Shown here piece after piece: positions 49,707 through 61,849 of a DNA stretch of 64,000 nt (position 1 is its first letter; the number at the start of each line of letters is the position of its first letter). Location: contig NZ_MLFS01000008.1 in NCBI RefSeq assembly GCF_002095485.1, positions 1 through 64,000 on the forward strand. The letters are read 5' to 3'. Source of the DNA: Pantoea wallisii. GTDB taxonomy: Bacteria; Pseudomonadota; Gammaproteobacteria; Enterobacterales; Enterobacteriaceae. The position numbers and the translations under genes were made by a program. The notes beneath the pieces are model-generated. The model was not told the DNA's origin. It saw nothing but the letters and a program-made list of their open reading frames with translations, and made no database searches.

Positions 49707-50795
49707 TCAGGCGCTCTCGGCAAAGGCAACCGGGCGCAGCGGCGTTGTGCCGTGGTAGAGCCGGGCCTGTTGCAGGCCGATAAACAGGCGCTCCCCGCGT
49801 ACTGGCGCAGTGTGTTCGCCATCATAGACCACGGAGAATGCCTCGCCCGTCCAGCCCATCGGCTGCACCACCAGCTGCCAGAAGTGCCCGCGTGGACTAA
49901 TCTCCAGCACCTGCACCGGCAGTGGCGTCTCCAGGCTGCTCTGGCGCGACACGTCCACTTCCCACGGACGCAGGAACAGCTCAACCTCACCCTGATGTGC
50001 CGGCGTATAGCCCAGCGGCCAGCGATGGGCAGCAACGTGGAACTGCGAGCCGTGCACTTCACCCTCAAAGCGGTTCACTTCACCCAGGAACTCCAGCACA
50101 AAGCGCGTCGCCGGTTCGCGCCACACATCATCTGGCGCGCCCACTTGTTCGATATTGCCCTGACTCATCACGACCACGCTGTCCGCCACTTCCATGGCCT
50201 CTTCCTGGTCGTGCGTCACAAATACGCTGGTGAACTTCAACTCTTCATGCAGCTGACGCAGCCAGCGGCGCAGCTCTTTACGCACCTGGGCATCCAGCGC
50301 ACCAAAGGGCTCATCCAGCAGCAGGATCTGCGGTTCAACCGCCAGCGCACGTGCCAGCGCGACACGCTGCTTCTGCCCGCCGGAGAGCTGAGCCGGATAG
50401 CGGTTAGCCAGATGCGCCAGCTGCACCATCTCCAGCAAGCGCATCACGCGTTTTTTGATCTCAGCCGCGTTGGGGCGCTCACGGCGCGGCAGCACCGTCA
50501 GGCCAAATGCGATGTTGTCGAACACCGTCATATGGCGGAACAGCGCATAGTGCTGGAACACAAATCCCACCTGGCGATCGCGCGCGTGCATGCGGCTTAC
50601 ATCTTTACCGTGAAAATTGATCTGGCCGCTATTCTGATGTTCCAGTCCGGCGATGATGCGCAGCAGCGTGGTTTTACCGGAGCCGGAGGGGCCCAGCAGC
50701 GCCACCATCTTGCCGGAGGGAATATCCAGAGAGATATCGTTCAGCACCGGGGTGCGGCCAAACGCTTTGTTAATCTGTTTGATCTCAATGCTCAT
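49707..50795 (-). CDS. cysA: Sulfate/thiosulfate ABC transporter ATPase CysA
   Basis: 362 aa. Walker [13 protein letters not shown], signature [15 protein letters not shown], Walker [14 protein letters not shown]-loop VTHDQEEAM; a TOBE-like domain follows at about 240-350. Overlaps the cysW end by 11 bp, so it is translationally coupled. Energises import through CysT-CysW. Confidence 0.97.
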   Translation of the reverse strand: MSIEIKQINKAFGRTPVLNDISLDIPSGKMVALLGPSGSGKTTLLRIIAGLEHQNSGQINFHGKDVSRMHARDRQVGFVFQHYALFRHMTVFDNIAFGLTVLPRRERPNAAEIKKRVMRLLEMVQLAHLANRYPAQLSGGQKQRVALARALAVEPQILLLDEPFGALDAQVRKELRRWLRQLHEELKFTSVFVTHDQEEAMEVADSVVVMSQGNIEQVGAPDDVWREPATRFVLEFLGEVNRFEGEVHGSQFHVAAHRWPLGYTPAHQGEVELFLRPWEVDVSRQSSLETPLPVQVLEISPRGHFWQLVVQPMGWTGEAFSVVYDGEHTAPVRGERLFIGLQQARLYHGTTPLRPVAFAESA

Positions 50796-51657
50796 GATTT
50801 TCCTCCTGTTGGCGCTTCTGCTGATGCTCTAATCGCCACTGCACCACGCTTTTCAGAAACAGCGTCACAATTGCCATCAGGGTCAGCAGCGCGGCAGCGG
50901 TAAAGGCGCCGACGGTGTTGTAGTCCTGATGCAGTAATTCAACCTGGAGCGGTAAGGTGTAGGTCTCACCGCGAATCGATCCGGAGACCACGGATACCGC
51001 GCCAAACTCACCGATGGCACGCGCGTTGGTCAGTACCACGCCGTACAGCAGCGCCCAGCGAATATTGGGCAGCGTGACGCGTCGGAACATCTGCCAGCCG
51101 GATGCGCCCAGCAGTACCGCCGCTTCATCTTCATGGCTGCCCTGACTCAGCATCACCGGTACCAGCTCACGCACCACAAACGGACAGGTGACAAAGATGG
51201 TTGCCAGCACAATGCCCGGCCAGGAGAACATAATCTGGATGTTGTGTGCATCCAGCCAGCCACCGGCCGGACCGTTAACGCCCCAGAACAGCAGGTACAT
51301 CAGGCCCGCCACCACCGGCGATACGGCAAACGGAATATCGAACAGCGTCAGCAGCAGCTGGCGCCCGGGGAAGGTAAAGCGCGTGACCAGCCACGCCAGC
51401 AGCGTGCCGAAAACCAGGTTAACCGGCACGGTGATCAGCGCCACCAGTACCGTCAGCCAGATAGCGTGCAGCATGTCGCTATCCTGCAGGTTGCTGAAGG
51501 TCTGCCCGATCCCCTGATTGAGTGCTTCCCAGAAGATGGAGATCATCGGCACCACTAACAGCAGGATAGAGATCACTGCGCCAGTGCCGATCAGCAGCCA
51601 CTTGCCCCAGTTTACCGGCTGGCGCTCCGCATGATTGATCTGCGAAATCTCAGCCAT
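50785..51657 (-). CDS. cysW: Sulfate/thiosulfate ABC permease CysW
   Basis: 290 aa with six membrane segments and the EAA loop [28 protein letters not shown] that contacts CysA. It starts on the last base of the cysT stop (TAATG). Confidence 0.97.
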   Translation of the reverse strand: MAEISQINHAERQPVNWGKWLLIGTGAVISILLLVVPMISIFWEALNQGIGQTFSNLQDSDMLHAIWLTVLVALITVPVNLVFGTLLAWLVTRFTFPGRQLLLTLFDIPFAVSPVVAGLMYLLFWGVNGPAGGWLDAHNIQIMFSWPGIVLATIFVTCPFVVRELVPVMLSQGSHEDEAAVLLGASGWQMFRRVTLPNIRWALLYGVVLTNARAIGEFGAVSVVSGSIRGETYTLPLQVELLHQDYNTVGAFTAAALLTLMAIVTLFLKSVVQWRLEHQQKRQQEENHEH

Positions 51658-52490
51658 TAGTGGCCTCCTAAGCGACGGCCAAAGCGGCTTTGCAGGGTAT
51701 TGATGGCAAACAGCAGCAGAAGCGAGGCAGCAAGAATCACCGAAGCGACAGCGCTGGCAGCCGGATAATCAAACTCCTGCAGGCGGACAAAGATCATCAG
51801 CGAGGTCACTTCCGTTTTCCAGGCGATGTTGCCGGCGATGAAAATGACCGCGCCAAACTCGCCGAGGCTGCGTGTAAAGGAGAGCGCCGTACCGGCCAGC
51901 AGCGCCGGTGCTACTTCCGGCAGCACCACACGGCGGAAGCTCTGCCACGGGGTAGCGCCCAGCGTTTCGGCTGCCTCTTCATACTCCGGCCCCAACTCCT
52001 CCAGCACCGGCTGTACGGTTCGCACCACAAACGGGATGCTGGTGAACGCCATCGCCACGGCAATACCAAGCCAGGTGTAAGAGACTTTAATATCAAAATG
52101 TGCCAGCCACTGACCGTACCAGCCGTTGATGGAGAACAGTCCGGCGAGCGTCAGGCCCGCAACCGCGGTAGGCAGCGCAAACGGCAGGTCCATCAGGCCA
52201 TCCAGCAGCGTGCGGCCCGGGAAACGGTAGCGTGTCAGAATCCATGCCATCAGCATGCCAAACACGGCGTTAAACAGTGATGCCACGCCCGCTGAGAGCA
52301 GCGTCACTTTATAGGCGGCGATCAGCTGTGGATTGGTGATCACATCCCAGTATTGTGCCAGCGTCATTTGTGACAGCTGCATCAGCAGCGCGCTGATGGG
52401 CAGCAGCAGGATCAGGCATGTGAACAGCAGGCTGGTGCCCAGGCTCAGGCCAAAGCCCGGCAGGACACGTTTCTGTGCGGAAGCGAACAT
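51657..52490 (-). CDS. cysT: Sulfate/thiosulfate ABC permease CysT (CysU)
   Basis: 277 aa, six membrane segments, EAA loop EYEEAAETLGATPWQSFRRVVLPEVAPAL. The start overlaps the cysP stop by one base (TGATG). Heterodimer partner of CysW. Confidence 0.97.
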   Translation of the reverse strand: MFASAQKRVLPGFGLSLGTSLLFTCLILLLPISALLMQLSQMTLAQYWDVITNPQLIAAYKVTLLSAGVASLFNAVFGMLMAWILTRYRFPGRTLLDGLMDLPFALPTAVAGLTLAGLFSINGWYGQWLAHFDIKVSYTWLGIAVAMAFTSIPFVVRTVQPVLEELGPEYEEAAETLGATPWQSFRRVVLPEVAPALLAGTALSFTRSLGEFGAVIFIAGNIAWKTEVTSLMIFVRLQEFDYPAASAVASVILAASLLLLFAINTLQSRFGRRLGGH

Positions 52491-53506
52491 CAGCCACGCC
52501 CCGCTGCCAGCAGTTTGTCCAGCTCACCGCCGCTGGCAAAATGCGTTTTCATCACGTTATCCCAGCCGCCGAAAGCGTCATTGACGTTGAACAGCGCAGT
52601 CTGCGGGAAGCGATCTTTTTGCGCCGCCATCAGCTGCGGGTTGTTCACGCGGTAGTAGAATTGGGTGATGATCTTCTGCGCATCCGGCGTGTAGAGATAG
52701 TTCAGGTAGGCTTTTGCCGCCTCGGTCGTGCCATTGTGTTCGACGTTTTTGTCGATCCAGGCCACCGGAAACTCAGCCAGGATATTGGTTTTTGGCACGA
52801 TCACATCGTACTCATCTTTGCCGTACTGGTTACGGATGTTATTCACTTCTGATTCAAAGCTGATCAGCACATCGCCTAACCCACGTTCCGCGAAGGTGGT
52901 GGTCGCGCCCCGCCCGCCGGTATCAAACACTTCGACGTTACGCAGGAATTTCGCCATGTAGGCTTCGGTTTTGGCTTTATCGTTGCCATCAGCCTGACTG
53001 GCCGCGCCCCAGGCTGCGAGATAGGTATAACGGCCATTACCGGAGGTTTTGGGATTAGGGAAGATCAGTTTTACGTTGTCGCGGGCCAGATCGCGCCAGT
53101 CGTGGATCTGTTTTGGATTTCCCTTGCGTACCAGGAACGCCATGGTGGAGTAAAACGGTGAGCTGCTGTTGGGCAGGCGGCTCTGCCAGTCAGCCGGTAT
53201 CAGGTTGCCTTTATCGTGCAGGACCTGCACATCAGTGACCTGGTTATAGGTCACGACGTCAGCACGCAACCCCTGCAAAATCGCCAGCGCCTGTTTAGAT
53301 GAACCGGCGTGCGACTGCTTGATAGTGAGCTTATCGTTCGGATGCGCCGCATCCCACTGCTGCTCGAACGGCGCATTCAGGGCAACAAACAGTTCACGCG
53401 ACACATCATAAGAGCTGTTTAGCAGCTCCGTCGCCTGTGCCGCCGTCACTAACGAGAGCGACAGCGCGATACCGCCAAGCCATTTTTTCGAAACCGGAAG
53501 TGTCAT
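52490..53506 (-). CDS. cysP: Thiosulfate/sulfate-binding protein CysP
   Basis: 338 aa from the ATG at 53506, which begins the signal peptide ([20 protein letters not shown]...AQA); the frame opens at 53542. Periplasmic binding protein with [15 protein letters not shown] at the mature start, and [15 protein letters not shown] and [17 protein letters not shown] around the anion site. Delivers thiosulfate and sulfate to CysTWA. First gene of the operon; CysB activation is expected from E. coli but no site is claimed here. Confidence 0.96.
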   Translation of the reverse strand: MTLPVSKKWLGGIALSLSLVTAAQATELLNSSYDVSRELFVALNAPFEQQWDAAHPNDKLTIKQSHAGSSKQALAILQGLRADVVTYNQVTDVQVLHDKGNLIPADWQSRLPNSSSPFYSTMAFLVRKGNPKQIHDWRDLARDNVKLIFPNPKTSGNGRYTYLAAWGAASQADGNDKAKTEAYMAKFLRNVEVFDTGGRGATTTFAERGLGDVLISFESEVNNIRNQYGKDEYDVIVPKTNILAEFPVAWIDKNVEHNGTTEAAKAYLNYLYTPDAQKIITQFYYRVNNPQLMAAQKDRFPQTALFNVNDAFGGWDNVMKTHFASGGELDKLLAAGRG

Positions 53507-53917
53507 GCTGCACCCTGAGAAGTGGAGAACGAGCCTTGTCATTAGATGCAGTCAGTGTATTTATAACTCAGGGTAAAGCTGTAACGGTTTTATATATCGT
53601 TTAGGGATTTCAAAGTCTAAAAAGGCATAAGAACACGGCAGAGTTTATGCGTCAGGCGGGAATGAATTGCCACGGGTTAGCGCGCTGGAAAACTGCGTTT
53701 TTTGCACCAAAAATGGGGGCGTGGCTACAGAAAGTGAGCCCGGTCAGGAGGGAGTGTGAGCACGCCCGGAGCGGCACAATTTATTGCGCCAGGCAAACAA
53801 GGCAGATGTATAAGCGCGATGAATCGCGCCGCTACGGGTATATGCCGGCTGATGATGGCCCCGCCAAACACACGCTTCGTAGCGGCGCAATTTATTGCGC
53901 CAGGCAGCCGTAGCGCC
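53507..53917. repeat. cysP-yfeX intergenic region with REP-like palindromes
   Basis: 410 bp: the cysP promoter, then three copies of a GC palindrome. GAGCGGCACAATTTATTGCG lies at about 53769, an inverted copy GCGCGATGAATCGCGCCGC at about 53816, and TAGCGGCGCAATTTATTGCG at about 53880. The + copies continue GCCAGGCA. No gene is seen; ucpA, present here in E. coli, is absent. The copies resemble interspersed repetitive palindromes. Confidence 0.7.
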
Positions 53918-54814
53918 TCACAGCGCCTGTAACGCGCTGAGTGAAGGAGCAAAGAAATAGCTGCCGGTCACCGGCCTGGTGAGGCGCAGCATGGCATCCA
54001 TCTTGCCGTCGCGCTCGCCAAACATACTCAGCAGCTGCTGCTCAATGTTATACAGACGGTGGCAGTAGGAGATAAAGTAGAGGCCGTGCGTGCCGCTGGC
54101 GGTGCCGTAAGGCAGGCTCTGGCGCAGAATCTTCAGGCCTTTCCCCTCTTCTTTCAGATCTACCCGGCTAAGGTGCGAAGTGGCAGGACGCCGATCGCCC
54201 GGCAGCTCTTCGTTATCCACTTTGGTCCGGCCGATAATCGCCTCCTGCTTCCCGACATCCATCCGGTTCCACAGCGTAAGGTTGTGCTCCCAGCGCTGGG
54301 TAAACACATAGCTGCCGCCGGCGTCCGGGCCCTCAGCGATGATCGCCACCTGCTGGCGCGCCTCGCCCTGCGGGTTTTCAGTGCCGTCCACAAAACCGGA
54401 AAGATCGCGATCTTCCACCCAGCGAAAGCCGTGGGTCTCATCTTCAACGTGGAGCGCGCCGGCAAATGCGGCCAGCGCCTGCTGCGCCAGCGAGAAGTTG
54501 ACGTCATGGCGCAGCGACTGGATATGTATCAGCACATCGCGCTGCGTGGCCGGCGCGATGCCTTTTCCGAGCGGCGTAAAAGCTTTGAGCTCAGGCGCTG
54601 AATCCCCACCCCGCAGATCCCGCCACAGCGCATCACCAAAAGCGATTACTGCGCCCAGACCGGCATCGGGAAATTGCTGTTGCAGCGCAGCCAGCTGCTG
54701 CAGAAGGGTTTTGCTGCCCTGGCGCAGCGCGTTGAGATCGCCCGTGGCACGGGCTTCAAGCCAAATGGCGAAACGGCGGTGTTCCGGCAGAATTCCGCTT
54801 TGAAAGTGAGACAT
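53918..54814 (-). CDS. yfeX: Dyp-type heme peroxidase YfeX
   Basis: 298 aa with the Dyp signature GFVDGTENP (catalytic Asp) and the proximal His/distal Arg region [25 protein letters not shown]. Cytoplasmic heme protein; porphyrinogen oxidation and heme deferrochelation have been proposed for E. coli YfeX. It is first in the leftward direction of a local group with yfeY and ypeA. Confidence 0.95.
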   Translation of the reverse strand: MSHFQSGILPEHRRFAIWLEARATGDLNALRQGSKTLLQQLAALQQQFPDAGLGAVIAFGDALWRDLRGGDSAPELKAFTPLGKGIAPATQRDVLIHIQSLRHDVNFSLAQQALAAFAGALHVEDETHGFRWVEDRDLSGFVDGTENPQGEARQQVAIIAEGPDAGGSYVFTQRWEHNLTLWNRMDVGKQEAIIGRTKVDNEELPGDRRPATSHLSRVDLKEEGKGLKILRQSLPYGTASGTHGLYFISYCHRLYNIEQQLLSMFGERDGKMDAMLRLTRPVTGSYFFAPSLSALQAL

Positions 54815-54914
54815 TGCAATGCTCTCCGGCAGGATAATTAAAGGCGTTTTTTTGCGCCCGTATCATACCGGAAAGCCCCGGGCAGAAGATGCGTTAGCGC
54901 AACTTTTTTGCCGG

Positions 54915-55535
54915 TTAACGCTGCCAGACGATGCGACTGATTTTCCAGCCTTTTAACGTCTCATCCGACGGCATCAGACCGGCCGGGCCGTGCCACTCGC
55001 CGCTGTAGATATAGGCGATATGCTGGCTACCCGGCGCGCGGCACTCAACGTCATGCGCATCAAGACCGGCGACCATTTTGCAGTTGTCGAAGGCTTTACT
55101 GTATTTATCACTGAAGCGATCGCCGATTTTACTGCCGTCGGCGCTGGTGGCATCGGCATCCTGCACCTCAATGCGCTCAACGCGCTGCTTGCCGCTGATA
55201 ACCAGCTTCACGCTGCCATCATCCAGTGCCTGCCAGAAATCCTCTACCTGGCCACCCTGGGTGCGCATGCCCTGACGCAGCTGATAGTCATTGTTCAGCG
55301 CCTTACTGATTGTCGTCTCTGACATCGCCGTGCTGCTGTTCAGCCCCGCTACGCCCTGCTCAGTTACGGTCAGTGAACCGCCGAACCAGCTGAACGGGTT
55401 GAGCGCCGACCAGTGATAGCTGAGCGGGTTATACCAGTGGCTCTCCTCCGCCCGGGAAGAGGAAGAGGAGCCGGAACTGGCACACCCGGCCAGAATCATT
55501 GCGCTTGCCAGCAGGGCGGGACGAACAACTTTCAT
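54915..55535 (-). CDS. yfeY: Lipoprotein YfeY
   Basis: 206 aa from the ATG at 55535 (AAGGAG upstream); the frame opens at 55583. Signal peptide with lipobox LAGC, a Ser-rich spacer, then SHWYNPLSYHWSALNPFSWFGGSLTVTEQGVAGLN, shared with E. coli YfeY (a RpoE-regulated lipoprotein), and a C-terminal WKISRIVWQR. Function unknown. Confidence 0.88.
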   Translation of the reverse strand: MKVVRPALLASAMILAGCASSGSSSSSRAEESHWYNPLSYHWSALNPFSWFGGSLTVTEQGVAGLNSSTAMSETTISKALNNDYQLRQGMRTQGGQVEDFWQALDDGSVKLVISGKQRVERIEVQDADATSADGSKIGDRFSDKYSKAFDNCKMVAGLDAHDVECRAPGSQHIAYIYSGEWHGPAGLMPSDETLKGWKISRIVWQR

Positions 55536-55634
55536 GCTTACTCCTTGATCTTTTGTGCCGGTTGGCGTGCCTGTTGGAGTCACAAACCGGCAAAAAGTTT
55601 AGTTGTTTTGCGCATACGCCACGCCGGCGCTCGC

Positions 55635-56060
55635 TTAATACTCGCGATCTTCAATCAGCCGCTTGCCCAGCAGCACTGAATCAACCGGCTCGTAGTCGAG
55701 TTTTTCGTAGAAGGCGCTCACCTGCTCGTTCTCTTCACGCACCATCAGATTGATTTTCGGACAGCCGCGCGCAATCAGTTTCTTCTCCAGTCGGTTCATC
55801 AGCGCGTTGGCAAAACCACGCCCCTGATAGTCAGGGTGCACCGCCAGATAGTAGACGGAGCCGCGATGGCCGTCATAGCCGCCCATCAGCGTACCGACCA
55901 CCACGCCGCCCACCTCTGCCACCAGGAATAGCTCCGGGTCGTGGTTCATTTTGCGTTCAATATCCAGTTCCGGATCGTTCCACGGACGTAACAGATCGCA
56001 ACGCTCCCAGAGCGTGATCACTTCTTCAAAATCTTCCTGGCGGAAAGAGCGGATTTCCAT
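55635..56060 (-). CDS. ypeA: GNAT N-acetyltransferase YpeA
   Basis: 141 aa from the ATG at 56060, matching the E. coli start [21 protein letters not shown]; the frame opens at 56105. The acetyl-CoA loop is [18 protein letters not shown], with [22 protein letters not shown] before it. Substrate unknown. Lies between yfeY and divergent amiA. Confidence 0.93.
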   Translation of the reverse strand: MEIRSFRQEDFEEVITLWERCDLLRPWNDPELDIERKMNHDPELFLVAEVGGVVVGTLMGGYDGHRGSVYYLAVHPDYQGRGFANALMNRLEKKLIARGCPKINLMVREENEQVSAFYEKLDYEPVDSVLLGKRLIEDREY

Positions 56061-56270
56061 CGGCGTTACCCTGCAATTTGGCACAATTCGCTGATTATCA
56101 CGCATTCTTTGCCTGGCGCAACCCTCACGCTATGCAACGGTGGAAAAAATCGGCTAAATAGCCGTTAGCGAGATGAAATACAAAGTAAAGACCTGAAATG
56201 ATTGCAGGGTCGCCGGGGACTTATTGTTACGCTATAACACGGGGCTGGTTTACCTGTCAGGGACACGTTA

Positions 56271-57122
56271 ATGAATAAGATTTCACTGCTGAAGCGGCTG
56301 ACCAATCGCCGCCAGCTGATCCTCTCCGGACTGGCGCTGGCCATTCTGTCGCCGCGGGCCATTCAGGCAAAAGAGGAGCAGGCTACTTTGCGTCCGCGCC
56401 ATGCGCCGCCAAAGCCTGCCAGCAACGGTAAACGTATCGTGATGATCGATCCTGGTCACGGCGGCATTGATTCCGGTGCGGTGGGGCAGGAGGGATCGGA
56501 AGAGAAGCACATTGTGCTGGAGATCGCTAATACCGTGCGCACGCTACTGCAGAACCATCCGAAAGTGGAGGTCCGTCTGACGCGTGACAGCGACCACTTC
56601 ATCCCGCTCTATCAACGCGTGGAGATCGCCCATCAGCATGGCGCCAATCTGTTTATGTCCATCCATGCCGATGGCTATACCAGCCCGGAAGCCAACGGCG
56701 CTTCGGTGTTTGCGCTGTCAAATCGCGGTGCCAGTAGCGCGATGGCGCGCTATATGTCGCAGCGCGAGAACGATGCCGACAAGCTGGGCGGCGCGGAGGT
56801 GCAGCAAAAAGATCACTATCTCAACCAGATTCTGTTCGACCTGGTGCAGACCGACACCATCCGTAACAGCCTGACGCTGGGTAAGCATGTGCTCGACCAG
56901 ATTCGCCCGGTGCATCATCTGCACAGCCAGCACACTGAACAGGCGGCATTTGCGGTACTGAAATCGCCCTCCATCCCTTCGGTGCTGGTCGAGACCTCAT
57001 TTATCACTAACCCGCGCGAAGAGCAGCTGCTGGGTACGCATGCGTTTCGTCAGAAGATCGCCAGCGCGATTGCCGATGGCATCGTCAATTACTTTGATGA
57101 GTACGATCGACGCCAGGCATAG
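56271..57122 (+). CDS. amiA: N-acetylmuramoyl-L-alanine amidase AmiA
   Basis: 283 aa. Twin-arginine signal (TNRRQLILSGLALAIL) for Tat export, then an Amidase_3 zinc hydrolase: His in IDPGHGGIDSGAVG, Glu in GSEEKHIVLEIANTV, His in SIHADGY, Glu in LVETSFITNPREE. Cleaves septal peptidoglycan to separate daughter cells; activated by EnvC in E. coli. hemF follows 47 bp on. Confidence 0.95.
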   Translation: MNKISLLKRLTNRRQLILSGLALAILSPRAIQAKEEQATLRPRHAPPKPASNGKRIVMIDPGHGGIDSGAVGQEGSEEKHIVLEIANTVRTLLQNHPKVEVRLTRDSDHFIPLYQRVEIAHQHGANLFMSIHADGYTSPEANGASVFALSNRGASSAMARYMSQRENDADKLGGAEVQQKDHYLNQILFDLVQTDTIRNSLTLGKHVLDQIRPVHHLHSQHTEQAAFAVLKSPSIPSVLVETSFITNPREEQLLGTHAFRQKIASAIADGIVNYFDEYDRRQA

Positions 57123-57166
57123 CCTTTTCCTGTGGTAGAATCGCGGCAAATTTTTGCAGTGAGTGA

Positions 57167-58090
<924 letters not shown>

Positions 58091-58128
58091 ATCCCACGCC
58101 GTCCGGTTGGTATGCCGTGTGCGGCCAG

Positions 58129-58184
58129 GTGCGCATTAATGCGCACTATGTGGCCCAGGTCGCCATTCATGGCGACCTGGGCCA
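58129..58184. repeat. Tandem palindromes between hemF and maeB
   Basis: GTGCGCATTAATGCGCAC (58129-58146) is an 18-bp perfect palindrome. It is followed by a 15-bp perfect stem, TGGCCCAGGTCGCCA (58151-58165), with loop TTCA. They lie between convergent hemF and maeB and may act as a bidirectional terminator or a repetitive element. The eut operon found here in E. coli is absent. Confidence 0.8.
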
Positions 58185-58202
58185 TTAAATGTGACATGCC
58201 GC

Positions 58203-60482
58203 TTACAACGGCTCGGTCTGCGCCTCCACCACCGCTAACGCCACCATATTCACAATCCGCCGTACCGACGCGATGCGCGTCAGCACATGCACCGGCTTGC
58301 GGATCCCCATTAATACCGGTCCGACGGTCACGCCCTCGGAACAGGAGACGCGCAGCAGGTTATAACTGATACGCGCCGCCTCAACGTTGGGCATAATCAG
58401 CAAATTGGCGGTGCCTTTTAGCGGACTGTCGGGCATCTGCTCGCGTCGAATGCTCTCCACCAGCGCGGCATCACCGTGCATCTCCCCGTCCACCTCCAGA
58501 TCCGGTGCGCGCTGCTGAATCAGCGCCAGCGCTTCACGCATTTTGCGCGCGCCCGGCGCGTTCGAGGTACCAAAACTGGAGTGCGACAGCAGCGCCACGC
58601 GCGGCTCAATACCAAAACGCCGCACCGTCTCTGCCGCCAGCAGCGTAATGTCCGCCAGCTGCTGGGCGCTGGGGTCCTCATTAACGTAGGTATCCGCAAT
58701 AAATGTGTTGCCGCTCGGCAGCAGCAGTGCATTCATCGCGCCGGCCACTTTCACATCGTCACGGAAGCCAAACACTCTCTCTACCACGTCATAGTGCTCG
58801 CGGTAATCGCCGATGGTGCCGCAGATCATCGCATCGGCTTCACCGCGGTGCACCATGATCGCGCCAATCAGCGTAGGATTACCGATCACCGCCCGCTGTG
58901 CGGTTTCCGGCGTCACGCCGCGGCGCTTCATCAACTGATAATATTCGTTCCAGTAGGCTTTAAAGCGCGGGTCGGATTCATTATTCACAATCTCAAAATC
59001 CTTACCGGCTTCGATTTTCAGCCCCTGCTTTTGCAGGCGCATGGCGATCACATTTGGCCGGCCAATCAGAATCGGTTTCGCCAGCCCGAGCGACACCAGC
59101 TCCTGCGTCGCATGCAGCACGCGCACCTCCTCCCCTTCCGCCAGGACTACGCGCTTTGGCGCCTTACGCGCCTGCGAGAAAATCGGCTTCATGAACAGAT
59201 TGGTTTTATAGACGAATTCGGTGAGCTGCTCGCGGTAAGCCTCGAAGTCCTCAATCGGCCGCGTCGCGACGCCGGACTCCATCGCCGCCTGCGCAACGGC
59301 GGGTGCAATCTGCACAATCAGCCGTGGGTCGAAGGGTTTCGGAATCAGATACTCCGCGCCAAAGCTTAAATCCTGATCGTCATAAGCTGATGCCACCACA
59401 TCGCTCTGCTCCGCCTGCGCCAGCGCGGCAATGGCGTGTACCGCCGCCAGTTTCATCTCCTCATTGATCGCCGTGGCACCGACATCCAGCGCGCCGCGGA
59501 AGATGAACGGGAAGCAGAGCACGTTGTTAACCTGGTTCGGAAAATCAGAGCGCCCGGTGCAGATAATCGCATCCGGCCGCACCTGCTTCGCCAGCGGCGG
59601 CATGATTTCGGGTTCCGGGTTGGCAAGCGCCAGAATCAGCGGATCCTGCGCCATCTTCTGCACCATCCCGGGCGTCAGCGCCTTTGGCCCGGAGCAGCCA
59701 AGAAAGATATCCGCGCCGCCCATCACATCATCCAGCGTGCGTGCGCCGCTGTCCGCAACTGCGTAGGCGGCTTTGGTGGGTGCCATATCCGGTTCGCGAT
59801 CGCGGTAAATAACGCCTTTGGAGTCGCACACCACGATGTTGTGCTGCTGCAGACCGAGCGCCACCAGCAGATTGAGGCAGGCGATCGCCGAGGCGCCGGC
59901 ACCGGATACCACCAGCCGCACCTCAGCGATCGATTTGCCCACCACCTGCAGGCCATTCAGTACCGCCGCCGTGCAGATAATGGCCGTGCCGTGCTGATCG
60001 TCGTGGAACACCGGAATCTGCATGCGCTCACGCAGCTTCTGCTCGATGTAGAAACACTCGGGTGCTTTGATATCCTCCAGATTGATGCCGCCGAACGTGG
60101 GCTCCAGCGCGGCGATCACCTCAATTAGCTTATCCGGATCGTGCTCATCAATTTCGATGTCAAACACATCAATGCCGGCAAACTTCTTGAACAGTACCCC
60201 TTTGCCCTCCATTACCGGCTTACCGGCCAGCGCACCAATGTTGCCCAGCCCCAGCACGGCCGTGCCGTTAGAGATAACCGCCACCAGATTGCCGCGCGCG
60301 GTGTATTTATGTGCGGCCAGCGGATCGGCGGCTATCTCCAGGCACGGCGCCGCCACGCCTGGCGAATAGGCCAGCGCCAGATCGCGTTGTGTTGCCAGTG
60401 GCTTGGTAGGAGAGACCTGGATTTTTCCGGGCGTGGGATATTGGTGAAAATCGAGTGCGCTCTGCTTGAGTTGGTCGTCCAT
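58203..60482 (-). CDS. maeB: NADP-dependent malic enzyme MaeB
   Basis: 759 aa from the ATG at 60482, matching E. coli [12 protein letters not shown]; the frame opens at 60587. N-terminal malic domain with YSPGVAAPC and [15 protein letters not shown] fold with [16 protein letters not shown], then a C-terminal phosphotransacetylase-like domain (about 430-759; [35 protein letters not shown]). Converts malate to pyruvate and CO2 with NADPH; the C-terminal part is regulatory (acetyl-CoA). Confidence 0.96.
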   Translation of the reverse strand: MDDQLKQSALDFHQYPTPGKIQVSPTKPLATQRDLALAYSPGVAAPCLEIAADPLAAHKYTARGNLVAVISNGTAVLGLGNIGALAGKPVMEGKGVLFKKFAGIDVFDIEIDEHDPDKLIEVIAALEPTFGGINLEDIKAPECFYIEQKLRERMQIPVFHDDQHGTAIICTAAVLNGLQVVGKSIAEVRLVVSGAGASAIACLNLLVALGLQQHNIVVCDSKGVIYRDREPDMAPTKAAYAVADSGARTLDDVMGGADIFLGCSGPKALTPGMVQKMAQDPLILALANPEPEIMPPLAKQVRPDAIICTGRSDFPNQVNNVLCFPFIFRGALDVGATAINEEMKLAAVHAIAALAQAEQSDVVASAYDDQDLSFGAEYLIPKPFDPRLIVQIAPAVAQAAMESGVATRPIEDFEAYREQLTEFVYKTNLFMKPIFSQARKAPKRVVLAEGEEVRVLHATQELVSLGLAKPILIGRPNVIAMRLQKQGLKIEAGKDFEIVNNESDPRFKAYWNEYYQLMKRRGVTPETAQRAVIGNPTLIGAIMVHRGEADAMICGTIGDYREHYDVVERVFGFRDDVKVAGAMNALLLPSGNTFIADTYVNEDPSAQQLADITLLAAETVRRFGIEPRVALLSHSSFGTSNAPGARKMREALALIQQRAPDLEVDGEMHGDAALVESIRREQMPDSPLKGTANLLIMPNVEAARISYNLLRVSCSEGVTVGPVLMGIRKPVHVLTRIASVRRIVNMVALAVVEAQTEPL

Positions 60483-60829
60483 TCGGCTTCCTTTTGCACG
60501 GCTGAAAGCCCCAGTATAGGAACGCGCGGCGCAAAAGAGGGTGAAGGCGCTCAAAGAATGCACAGCCATAAGGGCACAGATTGCCACCGTCTCGCCTGCG
60601 GCTTTGGCACAGCCTGCTATTCTTTAGGATGGCAAAACGCAGAGCTGAACCGATCAGGCAGTCCAACCCGCACAAACGCATCCGGACACCACAATCAGAG
60701 AAAACGCATTTTCTTCCCCTGACGTCTGTTGCACTGTGTGGAACCTGCATTCCCGGCAAACGGTGCACATAAGGCAGTGACGCCCCGGTTCCCTTTTGCC
60801 CACATTATTGCTAATCAAGGAGTTAAGCG
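60483..60829. other. maeB-talA divergent intergenic region
   Basis: 347 bp with no gene I support. GCTATTCT (about 60616-60623) resembles a sigma-S-type -10 (CTATACT) directed to talA. E. coli talA-tktB is RpoS-dependent, so this is plausible but weak. Confidence 0.3.
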
Positions 60830-61780
60830 ATGAACCAGCTAGATGCATTAAAACAGTTCACCACCGTGGTGGCGGACAGCGGCGATATCGAATCTATTCG
60901 CAACTACCATCCGCAGGATGCTACCACCAACCCCTCTCTGATCCTGAAAGCTTCCGGTCTTGACGCTTATAAACACCTGATTGATGACGCCATCGACTAT
61001 GCGAAAAAACAGGGCGGCAGCAAAGAGACGCAAATTATCAACGCCAGCGATAAAGTGGCGATCAATCTCGGCATGGAGATTCTGAAAAGCGTACCGGGGC
61101 GTGTTTCGACCGAAGTAGATGCGCGCCTCTCTTTCGATCGTGGCATGTGCGTAACCAAAGCTGAAAAGCTGGTACGTCTGTATGAAGAGCACGGCATCGA
61201 TCGCTCGCGCATTCTGATCAAGCTGGCCTCGACCTGGGAAGGCATTAAGGCAGCCGAGGAGCTGGAGAAGAACGGTATCCAGTGTAACCTGACGCTGCTG
61301 TTCTCCTTCGCCCAGGCGCGCGCCTGTGCCGAAGCCGGGGTTTACCTGATCTCGCCATTCGTGGGACGTATCTTCGACTACTACAACTCGCGCAAGCCTA
61401 TGGACCCGTATGTGGTTGATGAGGATCCGGGCGTGAAATCGGTCCGTCGTATCTATGACTACTACAAAAAGCACCGTTATAACACGGTGATCATGGGTGC
61501 CAGCTTCCGTAAAGTGGAGCAGATTCTGGCGCTGGCCGGCTGCGATCGCCTGACCATTTCACCGAATCTGCTGGAGGAGCTGGCGAACAGCGACGCGCCG
61601 CTGGAGCGCAAACTGGAGCCATCCACCGAGGGCTTCCATCAGCCAGCCTCGCTCTCTGAAGCCGAGTTCCGCTGGGAGCACAATCAGGATCCGATGGCGG
61701 TGGAAAAACTGTCGGACGGTATCCGTCAGTTCGCCGTTGACCAGCAGAAACTGGAAGACGTGCTGGCTGCCCGCCTGTAA
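60830..61780 (+). CDS. talA: Transaldolase A
   Basis: 316 aa. [12 protein letters not shown] near the N-terminus, the Schiff-base lysine in [14 protein letters not shown], and [12 protein letters not shown]. Interconverts sedoheptulose 7-phosphate plus glyceraldehyde 3-phosphate with erythrose 4-phosphate plus fructose 6-phosphate. RBS AAGGAG. Paired with tktB as in E. coli, hence talA rather than talB. Confidence 0.95.
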   Translation: MNQLDALKQFTTVVADSGDIESIRNYHPQDATTNPSLILKASGLDAYKHLIDDAIDYAKKQGGSKETQIINASDKVAINLGMEILKSVPGRVSTEVDARLSFDRGMCVTKAEKLVRLYEEHGIDRSRILIKLASTWEGIKAAEELEKNGIQCNLTLLFSFAQARACAEAGVYLISPFVGRIFDYYNSRKPMDPYVVDEDPGVKSVRRIYDYYKKHRYNTVIMGASFRKVEQILALAGCDRLTISPNLLEELANSDAPLERKLEPSTEGFHQPASLSEAEFRWEHNQDPMAVEKLSDGIRQFAVDQQKLEDVLAARL

Positions 61781-61849
61781 TGCCTCAACCCGCTTAAGCC
61801 GGACGGGCGTTTGCCCGTCCGCTGTTGCCCAATCACAAGGGAGACCTTT

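Noticed and set aside
60307-60772. Overlapping ORFs on both strands between maeB and talA
   Set aside because: They are partly antisense to maeB and have no RBS or family features.
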